A DNA stretch of 64,000 bases from Candidatus Streptomyces philanthi (GTDB taxonomy: Bacteria > Actinomycetota > Actinomycetes > Streptomycetales > Streptomycetaceae): NCBI GenBank assembly GCA_018114805.1, contig CP073042.1:1240001-1304000 (forward strand), read 5' to 3'. The notes beneath the pieces were generated by a model, which did no database searches, was not told the DNA's origin, and saw nothing but the letters and a program-made list of their open reading frames with translations. Both the position numbers and the translations under genes were made by a program. This document shows, piece by piece, positions 38,213 to 48,385 of the stretch (position 1 is its first letter; each line of letters begins with the position of its first letter).

Positions 38213-39158
38213 CCGGGGCCACGGCCGCAGCGGCCGGGTCGGGCATCGCGGCTGGCTGTGGGCCCGGCTCCGGATCCGTCGGCGGGGTGGTGGGGCGCCC
38301 GCGACCGGCGCCCGCGAACGAGGTCAGGGCGACGCCGCCGACCAGGAGGGCGGCGGCCAGCCAGCGCAGCGGGCTGATCCCCTCGCCCAGCAGCAGCGCC
38401 GTGGAGGACATGCCGAAGACCGGCACCAGGAGCGAGAACGGCGCGACCGCCGACGCGTCGTAGGCGCGCAGCAGGAAGCCCCAGGCGCCGAAGCCGAAGA
38501 GCGTGGTGCCCCAGGCCACGTACGCGATGGCGCCGAAGCCGCTCCAGTCGAGGCCGCGCAGCGCCGCTAGGTCCCGCTGTGGCCCCTCGAAGACCAGCGA
38601 CAGGGCCAGCAGCGGCAGCACCGGCACGACGCTCACCCAGACCATGAACCGCAGCCCGTCGGGCGGGGCGGCCTTGCGGGTCAGCACGTTGGACACGCCC
38701 CAGAACGCGGCGGCGGCCACGACCAGCGCGAAGCCGAGCACAGGACCCGACGTCCCCTCGTCCACGGCCGCGACCGCGACGCCGCCCAGCGCGACGCCCA
38801 TACCGAGCAGCCGCACCGGCCGGGGGCGCTCGCCGAGCGCGAACGCGGCGAACAGGGCCGTGAACACCGCCTGCACCTGGAGCACCAGCGAGGAGAGGCC
38901 GGCCGGCGCGCCCTGGTTCATGCCGACGAACAGCAGGCCGAACTTGGCCAGGCAGAGCGCCAGCCCCACGCCGATCACCCAAGGCCAGGGCACCTGGGGC
39001 CGGCCCACGAGGAACACGGCGGGCAGTGCGGCGGCCGTGAACCGCAGCGCGCAGAACAACAGCGGCGGAAAGTGGTCGAGACCGACCTCGATGACGACGA
39101 AGTTGACGCCCCAGGCGGCGGTGATCAGCACGGCCAGGGCGAGGTGAGCGGGTCGCAT
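38169..39158 (-). CDS. EamA-family transporter (drug/metabolite exporter)
   Basis: 329 aa with about ten hydrophobic helices in two EamA repeats: ALAVLITAAWGVNFVVIEVG at the start, VFTALFAAFALGERPRPVR closing repeat one, then VAPFSLLVPVFGMSSTALLL and GEGISPLRWLAAALLVGGVA in repeat two. A Pro/Ala-rich cytoplasmic tail of about 45 residues follows. It is divergent from a LysR regulator, a common pairing for metabolite exporters, and converges with the sugar isomerase gene. Confidence 0.9.
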   Translation of the reverse strand: MRPAHLALAVLITAAWGVNFVVIEVGLDHFPPLLFCALRFTAAALPAVFLVGRPQVPWPWVIGVGLALCLAKFGLLFVGMNQGAPAGLSSLVLQVQAVFTALFAAFALGERPRPVRLLGMGVALGGVAVAAVDEGTSGPVLGFALVVAAAAFWGVSNVLTRKAAPPDGLRFMVWVSVVPVLPLLALSLVFEGPQRDLAALRGLDWSGFGAIAYVAWGTTLFGFGAWGFLLRAYDASAVAPFSLLVPVFGMSSTALLLGEGISPLRWLAAALLVGGVALTSFAGAGRGRPTTPPTDPEPGPQPAAMPDPAAAAVAPATGAGPAPAAGSPA

Positions 39159-39299
39159 GGTTCGAGGATCGACGCAGTCGACATTATAGCACCAGCGCGA
39201 GTATCTTCATGATTGGGCAGCGGTCGCCACGGCCGCGGGCGCGCCGCGCCGTGGCGCGCGGCGCTCCGCCGTCGCGGCGCCGAGCCCCTGGGGGGAACG

Positions 39300-40203
39300 A
39301 TGTTGGACCTGGCCAGGTTGCGGGCCCTGCACGCGGTGGCCGTGCACGGGTCGGTCAGCGCGGCGGCCGTCGCCCTCGGCTACACGCCGTCGGCGGTGTC
39401 GCAGCAGATAGCGAAGCTGGAGCGGGAGACGCGGACCACGCTGCTCGAACGGCAGGGCCGCGGCATCGCCCTGACCGACGCGGCGCAGCAGTTGGCCGAC
39501 ACGGCGCAGCGGTTGCTGGCCATCGTGGAACGCGCGGAGACCACGTTGGAGGAGCGGCGCGGGCAGCCGTCGGGGCGCCCGGCGGTGGGCGCGTTCGCCT
39601 CGGCCGCGCGCGGCCTGCTGCCCTCCGTACTCGCCGAACTCACCGCCCGACACCCGGGGTTGGACGCCCGGCTGACCGAGGTGGACCCGCACCTGTCGCC
39701 CGACCTGGTGGCCCAAGGGGTGATCGACCTGGCCGTCACGCACGACTGGGACATCTCGCCGCTGCCGGCCCCCGAGGGCGTGCAGCGGGTCGTCATCGGC
39801 GACGACCCGTCGGACATCCTGGTGCCCAGTGACCACCCGCTGGCCGGCCGGCGCGTGCTGCGCCGCGCGGACCTGACCGACCAGCGGTGGATCTGCCAGC
39901 CGCCGGGCACCGTGTGTCACGACTGGCTGGTGCGCACGCTGCGCGCCTCCGGCCACGAGCCCGACCTCGCGTACCAGGTCGCCGAGTAGCACACGCAACT
40001 GGCGCTGGTCTCCGCCGGCCTCGGCATCGCGCTGGTCCCCCGGCTCGGCCGCGGCCCTGTGCCCGAGGGCATGTCCGTCGTGCCGCTGGAGCCGACGCCG
40101 CTGCGCCGCCTGTACGCGCTGTGGCGCCCCGGAGCCGCCCGCCGTCCGTCCATCACCGAGGCGGTGCGCCTCCTCCAGGAGCACTGGCCGCGCCGCCGCC
40201 TGA
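39300..40203 (+). pseudogene. LysR-family regulator, in-frame TAG
   Basis: ATG 39300. The winged HTH is intact (LRALHAVAVHGSVSAAAVAL, GYTPSAVSQQIAKLERE), followed by the linker helix and the ligand-binding domain (RPAVGAFASAARGLLPSVLA, LVPSDHPLAGRRVL). TAG at 39987-39989 interrupts YQVAE-HTQLALVSAGLGIAL, where Glu is expected (GAG to TAG). Near the end the frame misses a TGA at 40201 placed just before the terminator, which suggests a further indel. It probably controls the divergent EamA exporter. Confidence 0.85.
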
Positions 40204-40212
40204 ACCACGCGC

Positions 40213-40247
40213 GAGGGGGCGCCCGCTACCGCTTCGGGCGCCCCCTC
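40213..40247. terminator. terminator after the LysR gene
   Basis: GAGGGGGCGCCC and its complement form a 12-bp perfect stem with an 11-nt loop; it also faces the end of the leftward S37 peptidase gene. Confidence 0.85.
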
Positions 40248-40291
40248 GGTCACCGGGCGGCCGTCACCGCTCCGGGGGTGTCAGTGCGGCG

Positions 40292-41752
40292 CTACGGGCG
40301 CAGCAGGGACTCGCGGGAGACGTCCCGGCGGTCGAGCTTCTTGTCGTACGGGGCCAGCGGCTTGGCCGTCTGGTCGCCGGACTTCACGCGGCCGGCTGGA
40401 CGCCCGCCCAGTCCAGGACGCGCGCGGTGGCCTTCGCCTTCTGCGCGGCGGGCAGCGCGGCGATGTTCGCGCCGTGGTTGGCGCCCGGCACCGTGTAGAC
40501 GTAGAAGTCGTTGCACTTGCCCACGCGGAACGGCCCGGCGCCCCACGGGTCGTTCTGGCCGTTGACGAAGAGCATGCACTCACCGTTGTGGCGCACCCAG
40601 GTGTCCACGTCCCGCATCGTGCCGGGGTCGAACTTGATCGGGATCTCGGCCGGGACGGCGTGCCGCGGCGCGTCGATGCCCGGGCACCGCAGCAGGTCCT
40701 TCAGCTTGTCGTACCGCACCGTCGGCCAGCCTAGTTGGGTGCCTGCCTGGTAGTAGTACAGCGTGTAGCCCTCCAGGCCCTGGTCGGTGGTGGAGTGGAA
40801 GCCGGAGACCTTGTCGATGTAATTGTACAGCACGTCGTCGGAGGCGGTCGGCGCCGGCACGTCCGCGCAGTCCTTCTCCAGGCTGTACTGCCAGAACGCC
40901 AGGCCAGGCTGATCACGGCGTTCTCGTACGCCTTGTCGGCGCTGCCCATCACCTTGAACGTGCGGCCCTGCTCGTCCGCCCACTTCTGGTAGCGGGCCAC
41001 GAGCCGGCCGCGGCGCTCCAGGGCCTCGCGCTGCACGGCCGTCAGGCTGGCGCGGCACTCGCGGTCGCCCACCCGCGCGAAGAACCGGTCGTACGCCGAG
41101 TGCTCCTTGTTGACCACTTGTTGACCACGTCGTTGGGGGCCACGTACGCGACGGTGCCGTCCATGTCGTTCGGAAAGAAGCGGCGGAAGTAGGTGGCCGT
41201 CATGCCGCTCTTGCTGCCGCCGGTGGCCAGCCACTTCTTGCCGTAGATCGGCTTGAGGGCCTTGTAGAGGCGGTGCTGGTCGCTGGCGGCCTGCCAGATG
41301 TCGAGCTTCTTCCAGTCGGCCGGCTGTGGCCGGGAGGGGGTGAAGAAGCGGTACTCTATGAAGAGCTGGTTGCCGTCGATGATCTGCGTCGGCTCGCTGC
41401 GGCGCGGCGACGTGCTCACGTTGTAGCCGAAGGTGAAGAAGACCGAGGGGCGGTCGACGGACTTGTGCAGCAGCGTGATCCGCTGCTTGAACGTCCCCTT
41501 CGACGGGTGCCGGTGGTCGATCGGCTGCTCGTAGTTGAGGACGAAGAAGCGGTACCCCTCGTACGGCTTCTCCTCGATGAAGCTCATCCCCGGTATGCGG
41601 AGGATGCGGTCCTTTATGTCGTCCGACTGCGCGGCCGTGGTGTTCCGTTCGTCCGGCTGCGCGGCGGTGGCCGTCCCTGCCGAAACGCTGCCCACGCCCA
41701 CGGTGCCGATGAGCACCGCCAGCGCGAGCAACGATCTGAGCGACTTGTGCAT
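40292..41752 (-). pseudogene. secreted S37-type (PS-10) aminopeptidase, frameshifted
   Basis: ATG 41752 with a Sec signal (LRSLLALAVLIGTVGVGSVS, then AGTATAA). Family blocks: FFVLNYEQPIDHRHPSKGTF, QLFIEYRFFTPSRP, the serine site LATGGSKSGMTATYFRRFFP, VAYVAPNDV, and the C-terminal FVNGQNDPWGAGPF and VPGANHGANIAALP (Asp and His of the triad). An 11-bp tandem duplication (41107-41128) splits VAPNDVVNKEHSAYDRFF; further breaks lie near 40905 and near 40390. Intact length about 480 aa. S37 enzymes release tripeptides from secreted proteins. Confidence 0.86.
41107..41128 (-). repeat. perfect 11-bp tandem duplication in the S37 gene
   Basis: TTGTTGACCAC occurs twice with no gap. Removing one copy restores the reading frame across the conserved VAPNDVVNKE segment. 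Confidence 0.95.
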
Positions 41753-41902
41753 GCTGATCTCCCAGGAGTTCGCAATGGTCGCCGTGAACCTACAAGCAGT
41801 CGGGCGCGGGGGCTAGCCCCAGCTCATGCCATCGACGGGGGCTCCTTCGCGCCCGGCCGGCGCCCGTCACGCCGCGCCGCCCCTCTCCCGTCCGCGCGTG
41901 AG

Positions 41903-42380
41903 ATGACCCTGCTGGTCGACATGGACCGAGAGGAAAGCCAGGGGCCGGGCGGCCCCGAGCCGAGCGAACGGGCCGAACGACTGCGGCGGTACCTGAGCGA
42001 ACTGGAGCAGCGCGTCGACCCGCGCTCCCTCGAACTGCTGATGCGGCTGCTCCGCGAGCTGAGTGTCTCACCGGCCGTGCGCGGCGGCGCGTACGAGCTG
42101 GGCATGGGGCCCGAGGAGCGGGAGCTTGTTCACGCCCGCCCTCCAGGCCGAACTGCTCGTGCTGTTCGGCCTGCTCACCTCGCACGACGAGCGGGTCGTG
42201 GTCGACCTGGGGGACAGCCCGCACGCCAAGGGCATGAAGGTGCTCGTCCCGCGCGAACGGGCCGACGACCCCGCATTACTGCGCCGGCACAAGCAGCGGG
42301 TGGCCGCCGAGGCCGCCGAACGGGAGGCGGACCGCCGCGAGGTGGAGGCCATCGCGCGGGCCAGCGGCATGGAGCCGTAG
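41903..42380 (+). pseudogene. hypothetical protein, frameshifted
   Basis: ATG 41903 or 41921. The first half (ERAERLRRYLSELEQRVDPR, SLELLMRLLRELSVS) is charged and helical. The second half, in another frame from about 42123, reads LFTPALQAELLVLFGLLTSH, then KGMKVLVPRERADDPALLRR and a helical charged end. One base gain or a two-base loss joins them into a chain of about 158 aa. I do not recognise the family. It is divergent from the S37 gene and converges with the ABC exporter. Confidence 0.55.
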
Positions 42381-42481
42381 CCGGCCGTGCCTGCCGGTGG
42401 TCGCCGGCGTCGGCCGGTGACCGCCGGTGTCCGCCAGTGGAGTGACGCGCCGCCCCGGTCGGCCGAACCCGGGGCGGCGGC

Positions 42482-45400
42482 TCAGCCCAGCACGCCGGCG
42501 GTGGCCATGTCGCTGCCCGTGAAGGCGTGCCAGAGCCGGGCGTAGCGACCGCCCCGGGCCAGCAGCTCGTCGTGGGTGCCGTCCTCGACCACCCGGCCGT
42601 CGTGCAGCACGACGACCCGGTCGGCCCGGGCGGCCGTCGTCAGCCGGTGGGCCACCACCAGCGTGGTGCGCTGTCCGACGAGCCGGTCGGTGGCCTGGTT
42701 GACCAGCGCCCCGGTGGCCAGGTCGAGCGCGGCCGTCGCCTCGTCCAGGAGGAGCACGTCGGGGGCCACGAGTTCGGCCCGGGCCAGCGCGATCAACTGG
42801 CGCTGCCCAGCGGAGAGGTTGCGGCCGCGCTCGGTGACGTCGTGCAGGTAGCCGCCCTCAAGCTGGGCGATCATGTCGTGCGCGCCGACCGCCCGGGCCG
42901 CGGCCTCCACCTCGGCGTCGGACGCGGCGGGACGCCCGTAGGCGATGGCGTCGCGCACCGTGCCGGGGAAGAGGTACGACTCCTGCGGCACCACGCCGAG
43001 CCGGTGCCGGTACCCGGCCAGGTCCAGTTGGCGCAGGTCCACGCCGTCCACGGTCACCCGGCCGGCCGACGGGTCGTAGAACCGGGCCACGAGCTTGACC
43101 AGGGTGGACTTGCCCGCGCCGGTCTCGCTGACGAAGGCGACGGTCTAGCCGGCCGGGATGCGCAGGTTGACGCCGGACAGAGCCTCCTCGGGCTGGTCAG
43201 CCGGGGCGTAGTGGAAGGATACGTCCTCGAACGCGATGTCGCCGCGCAGCTCCCGCACCTCGCGCGGTGCCGGGGCGAGCGGCGTCGTCGTGGGCTCGCG
43301 CAGCAACTCCTGGACGCGGCGCAGCGAGACGGTGGCCTGCTGGTAGCCGTCGAACACCTGGGAGAGCTGCTGCACGGGCGCGAAGAACAGGTCGATGTAG
43401 AGCAGGTACGCCACGAGCGCGCCCGCCGTGAGCGTGCCGTCGCTGACCCGGCCGGCGCCGACGATCAGCACCAGCGCGGCGGCCACGGACGACAGGAGCT
43501 GGACGAACGGGAAGTAGATCGAGATCAGCCACTGGCCGCGCACCCGGGCCTGCCAGTACGCATCGCTACGCTCGGCGAACCGCCGGCGCCCGCTCTCCTC
43601 GCGCCGGAACGCCTGCACGATGCGCAGCCCGGCGACGTTCTCCTGGAGGTCCGCGTTGACGGCGCTGACCCGGTCGCGGGCCAGCTCGTACGCCTTGACG
43701 CTCTGGCGGCGGAAGAAGACGGTGCCGATGACCAGCAGCGGCAGCGTCGCGAACACCACCAGGGCCAGTTCCAGGTCGATGACCAACAGCGCGACCAGGA
43801 TGCCGAAGAAGGTGAGCAGGCTGACCAGCGCGGTGACCAGGCCGGTCTGCAAGAACGTGGAGAGCGCGTCGACGTCGGTGGTCATCCGGGTCATGACCTT
43901 GCCGCTCAACTCGCGCTCGTAGTAGTCGAGGCCGAGCCGCTGGAGCTGCGCGAAGATCTTGACGCGGAGCGATTACAGCACGCGCTCACCGGTGCGCCCG
44001 GTCATCCGGGTCTCGGCGACCTGTGCCGCCCACTGCGCGAGGACCACCAGCAGCGCGAGTCCGGAGGGGCGGCCCACACCGCGTTCAGCGCCAGCTCCTG
44101 GACGCCCTCGTCGATGCCGTGCCGGATCAGCACCGGCGCACGGCCAGGGCGTCCACCGAGACGAGCAGCAGACACAGCGCGAGCGGCTTGCCGAAGCCAC
44201 GCAGCAACTGGCGCAACCCGTAGCCGCTCTCCGTACGGGTGGCGGCCCGCTCGTCGATGCCGGGGTGTCGGTCGCGGGAGGCAGGGCCGCGACCTTGGCG
44301 AGCAGCTCGGGCGTCGCGGGCATCCCGGCCATCGCGCCGGCGGTGGTCGCCGCGGGCGGGGCAGCGGGCGCGGCGCCCTTGCAGGCGCCGGGAGCGGCCG
44401 GCGACGCGGCGTCGGCGTCGGTGGGCGCGCGCTGGGCGTCGTCCTCGCGCACCCACAGCTCGGAGGTGACGGCAGGGGCGGCGGCGCGCTCCTGGCGGGC
44501 CCGCCCGACGGCGTCGGCGTGGGCCGCGGGGATGTTCCCGGACGCCGTCTCGGCCGCCGCTATCTCGGAGATCTCCTCGATCTCCTCGGCCAGCCGGACG
44601 TCGGCTTCCGCTTCGGCGTCGGCTTCGGCGTCGGGTATGCGCTCGGTCGCGGTGCCGAGTATTCGCTCGGCCGAGGCACCGGCGACCTCGCGTCGCGGGG
44701 CGGGGCGGTGGTGGTCCGCGTGGCAGCCGGCCCCCCGCCTGTTGGAGCAGTCGCCGGAACCGCCGTCGGGGCCCGTCGCGCCGAAGGGCGCGGCGGCGGG
44801 GCGGTCCGTGGGCAGTAGCAGCCCGGCCGCCGCCGCCTCGCCGGCGGCGGCGCCGTCGGCACCGGGCCCGCGCAGGGCGCGGCCGGCCACGTCCCGTGGC
44901 ACGTCGCCCAGCTCGTCGGGGTCGGTCAGCAGGCGGCGGTAGAGCGCGCAGCGCTCGGTCAGCTCGTCGTGCGTGCCGACGTCAACCAGGTGGCCACGGT
45001 CGAGCACGGCGATCCGGTCGGCCAGGGCCAGGGTGGACTGGCGGTGGGCGATGAGCAGCGTCGTGCGCCCGGCCATCACACCGCGCAGCGCCTCGTGGAT
45101 CTCGTGCTCCACGCGGGCGTCGACGGCCGAGGTGGCGTCGTCCAGGACCAACAGCCTCGGATCGGTGAGGATGGCCCTGGCCAGGGCGATGCGCTGGCGC
45201 TGCCCGCCGGAGAGGGTCAGCCCCTGCTCGCCGACCTTGGTGGCGTAGCCGTCCGGCAGCTCGTTGATGAAGCCGTCGGCCTGCGCGGCCCGCGCGGCCG
45301 TACGGACCTGCTCGTCGGTGGCCTCGGGCAGCCCGTACGCGATGTTCTCGCGCACGCTGTCGGAGGAGAGGAAGCTGCTCTCCGGCACCAGGCCGATGGC

Positions 45401-46815
45401 GGCGCGCAGCGAGTCGAAGGGCAGGTCGCGCACGTCGTGCCCGCCGATGCGGACCGCGCCGCCTCTCACGTCGTAGAAGCGCGGCAGCAGCAGCGACAGG
45501 GTGGACTTGCCGCGGCCGGAGGGGCCGACGACGGCCAGCGTCTCGCCGGGCTCGATGCGCAGCGACACGTCACGCAACACGGGCCTCGGCCCGGACCCCG
45601 ACGCGTCGGGGTCGGTCGCGGTGGTCAGGGCGTTCGCAGTGGCCGGGTCCGTCGCGGTGGTGGTCGGGGTGGTCGGGGTGGTGCCGTCGCCGGTGGTGGC
45701 GTCCTCGGCGTCCGCGTCGTCGGTGGTGGTGGTGCCTTCTGCGGTGCCGTAGCTGAAGGTGACGCGGTCGAACTCGACCGTCGCGGGCGCGTCGGCGGGC
45801 AACTCGCTGGCGTGTGGCCGCTCGGCTATGCCGGGCTCGGTGTCGATAAGCTCGAAGACGCGCTCGACGCCCGCGCGGGCCTGCTGGCCCACGGTCAGCA
45901 TCATGGTCAGCATCCGGACCGGGCCCACCAACTGCGCCAGGTAGGTGGAGAAGGCGACGAACGTGCCGAGGGTGATCTCGCCGCAGGTGGCCATCCAGCC
46001 ACCGAGCGCGAGCATGGCGACCTGCCCGAGCGCGGGCACGGCCTGGAGCGCCGGCGTGTAACGCGAGTTGAGGCGGATGGTGCGCATCCTGGCGGCGAAC
46101 AGTCGGCGGCTGACCTGGCGGAGCTTGCCGGTCTCCTGCTCCTCCTGGCCGAACCCCTTGACCACCCGGACGCCGGTGACCGCGCCCTGCACGACGCCGG
46201 CCACGGCCGGCCGCCTGCCCCTGCGCGTACCAGGTCGTGGGGAAGAGGCGGTCGCGGCTGCGGGCGGCGATGAACCACAGGGCGGGCGCCACGGCCAGCG
46301 CCACCAAGGTCAGGAGCGGGTACAGCACCACCATGACGACCAGCGAGATGACGAACAGCAGCACGTTCCCGATCATCATCGGGAGCATGAACAGCAGGCC
46401 CTGCACCAGTTGGCAGGTCGCTGGTGCCACGGCCGAGCACCTGACCGGTGCTCAGCTCGTCCTGCCGGCGGCCGTCGAGGCGCGAGATGGACTGGAACAT
46501 CACGGTCCGCAGGTCGTGCTGCACGTCCAGGGCGAGCCGGCCGCCGTAGAAGCGGCGGAGGTAGGTCAGCCTGTACACCGCGAGAGCGGCGACGACCAGC
46601 AGCGCCGCTCAGGGGGCGAGCGGGCGGTCGCCGGCGACGATCACGTCGTCGATGATCAGCTTCGGTACGAGCGGGACGAGTGCCGTGACGGCCATTCCGG
46701 CGAGGGACGCGCCGAGCGGGAGCACCACGTTGCGCCGATACCGCCAGCAGTAACGGGTCAGTCTGCGCGCCCAGCCCTCTCGCCCTGCGCTGGTCGTCGC
46801 GGCTGTCGCTGTCAC
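42482..46815 (-). pseudogene. one-chain double ABC exporter (TMD-NBD-TMD-NBD), multiple lesions
   Basis: GTG 46815 behind GGGGAGG. Order: TMD1, NBD1 (Walker A GPSGRGKST, signature LSGGQRQRIALARA, Walker B LLVLDDATSAVD), an Ala/Asp/Thr-rich linker, TMD2 and NBD2 (Walker A ETGAGKST, signature LSAGQRQLIALARA, Walker B VLLLDEATAALD). NBD1 has Asp where the catalytic Glu is usual, so one ATP site may be degenerate, as in heterodimeric exporters. Lesions: TGA 46609 (Trp), frame breaks near 46425, 46215, 44270 and 44140, TAA 43973 (Tyr), TAG 43145 (Gln). About 1,440 codons in all. Lipid or drug export is likely; the substrate is unknown. Confidence 0.82.
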
Positions 46816-47056
46816 TCCCGGCCTCCCCGTCTCATGGTCATCACCGGAAGGCTGCAACGCCGTGGCGTGCGGATTTCATTCCGCCGTTACAAACCAACGC
46901 GCGCACGGGAGGCGCACAAGCGATCGATAAACACGCCCGCGCCCGCGCCGGGACGCGCCCCCACGGGGCACAGCAGGGAAGCCCCGCCCGCGCGCCAGCC
47001 ACGGACGGGGGCCGGCGGGGCCGTCAGCGGGGTACGGACAAGGCACCGGCGCGGCG

Positions 47057-47353
47057 CTAGGCCGCCGCGGCGTCCACGGGCGACGCGTCGGCGGCCAGCT
47101 CCACGGCGGCACAGTGCGCCGCCACGTCGTCCAGCCGCAACCCGAGGGTCACGGCGAGCGTCGCGATGGTGAAGAAGGCCGGGGTCGACGCCCGGCCGGT
47201 CTCGATCTTGCGCAGGGTCTCGGCGGAGATCCCGGCCGCGGCGGCGACGTCGGTCATGCTGCGTTCGCCGCGCGCCTGGCGCAGCAGCGCGCCGAGGTGA
47301 CGACCGCGCTCGCGTTCCAGCGGAGTGAGGGGTGTGCGCACCATGCGGGCCAT
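47057..47353 (-). CDS. XRE-family helix-turn-helix regulator
   Basis: A 98-aa protein. HTH: LGALLRQARGERSMTDVAAA, AGISAETLRKIETGRASTP, then FTIATLAVTLGLRLDDVAAH. It is short, with no sensor domain, so it is probably a simple repressor. ATG 47353 or 47344. It is divergent from the methionine aminopeptidase gene, with two palindromes between them that are likely its own operators. Confidence 0.87.
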   Translation of the reverse strand: MARMVRTPLTPLERERGRHLGALLRQARGERSMTDVAAAAGISAETLRKIETGRASTPAFFTIATLAVTLGLRLDDVAAHCAAVELAADASPVDAAAA

Positions 47354-47359
47354 TCTAAT

Positions 47360-47401
47360 ACCGCCGCCGGTAAAGCTAGCCGGTTACCGTCATAACGGTA
47401 T
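47360..47401. promoter_or_regulatory. two palindromic operators in a divergent promoter
   Basis: TACCG-CCGC-CGGTA (47360-47373) and TACCGT-CATA-ACGGTA (47386-47401) share TACCG half sites and are 27 bp apart centre to centre. They lie just upstream of the XRE gene and about 130 bp ahead of map. They fit autoregulation and perhaps control of map. Confidence 0.68.
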
Positions 47402-47530
47402 TGAAATTGGCGTGCCGTACGGCGACGCTCGTTCCGTCGCGCCCGCTCCCCCTCGACCAGTGGGCCCGGGCGGTGCGGCGCGGACCCCGGCGCCGGCCCG
47501 CTGTACACACGCGTGAAGGGCCTTGCGGAG

Positions 47531-48316
47531 ATGGTGGAGATGCAAGACCGATGGTGAACTCGACGCGATGCGCGAGTCGACGCGATGCGCGAGGCCGGCC
47601 GCGTCGTCGGGCAGGCGCTGGCCGCCGTGCGGAAGGCGGCGTCGATCGGCGTACGACTGACCGAACTGGACCAGGTGGCGCGCGACGTGCTGCGGGACGC
47701 GGGCGCGGGCTCCCCGTTCCTGCACTACCAGCCACGGTTCGCGCCGAGCCTGTTCCCCGCCGTGATCTGCGCGTCCGTCAACGACGCGATCGTGCACGGC
47801 ATCCCGAACGGCTACCGGCTGCGCGACGGCGACCTGGTCAGCATCGACTGCGGCGCCGTCATGCACGGCTGGGCCGGCGACGCGGCCGTCAGCTTCACCG
47901 TGGGCACCCCGCGCCCCGCCGAGGTGCGGTTGATCGAGGCCGGCGAGGCGGCCCTGGCGGCGGGCATCGCGGCGGCCGTGCCGGGGGCGCGCATGGGCGA
48001 CGTCGGGCACGCCATCGGCAGCGTCGGCCGAGCCGCCGGCTACGGCATCCCCGAGGACTTCGGTGGCCACGGCATCGGCCGCCAGATGCACGAGGACCCG
48101 TCCGTGCCCAACACGGGCCGACCAGGCCGGGGCTACGTGCTGCGACACGGTCTCGTCCTGGCGCTGGAGCCGATGTTCCTGGCCGGCGACTCGGGCGCGT
48201 ACGTGGCCGCCCCGGACGGCTGGACCCTGCGCACCACCGACGGCAGCCGCGCCACCCACAGCGAGCACACGGTGGCTGTCACGGACGACGGGCCGCGCGT
48301 CCTGACCTTGCCATGA
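47531..48316 (+). pseudogene. map: type I methionine aminopeptidase with damaged N terminus
   Basis: Metal ligands are all present: Asp in SIDCGAVMHGWAGDAA, His in GGHGIGRQMHED, Glu in VLALEPMFLAGDSG and Glu in HSEHTVAV. The native start is probably ATG 47531 (VEM then KTDGELDAMREAGRVV), but an extra C at 47543 and a 17-bp tandem duplication (47560-47593) disturb the first 20 codons. Together they add 18 bp, which restores the frame, but a TGA appears between them. Translation from the ATG at 47585 would give a nearly complete enzyme of 243 aa, so function may survive. Streptomyces usually has more than one map gene. Confidence 0.85.
47560..47593 (+). repeat. perfect 17-bp tandem duplication in map
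   Basis: TCGACGCGATGCGCGAG occurs twice with no gap at the start of map; the second copy supplies the ATG at 47585. Confidence 0.95.
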
Positions 48317-48385
48317 CGACGGGCCGCGCGTTCCACCCTGCCGTGCGGCGCCCCGGGCGCGGTCGCCGGCTCACCGGTCGCCGGC

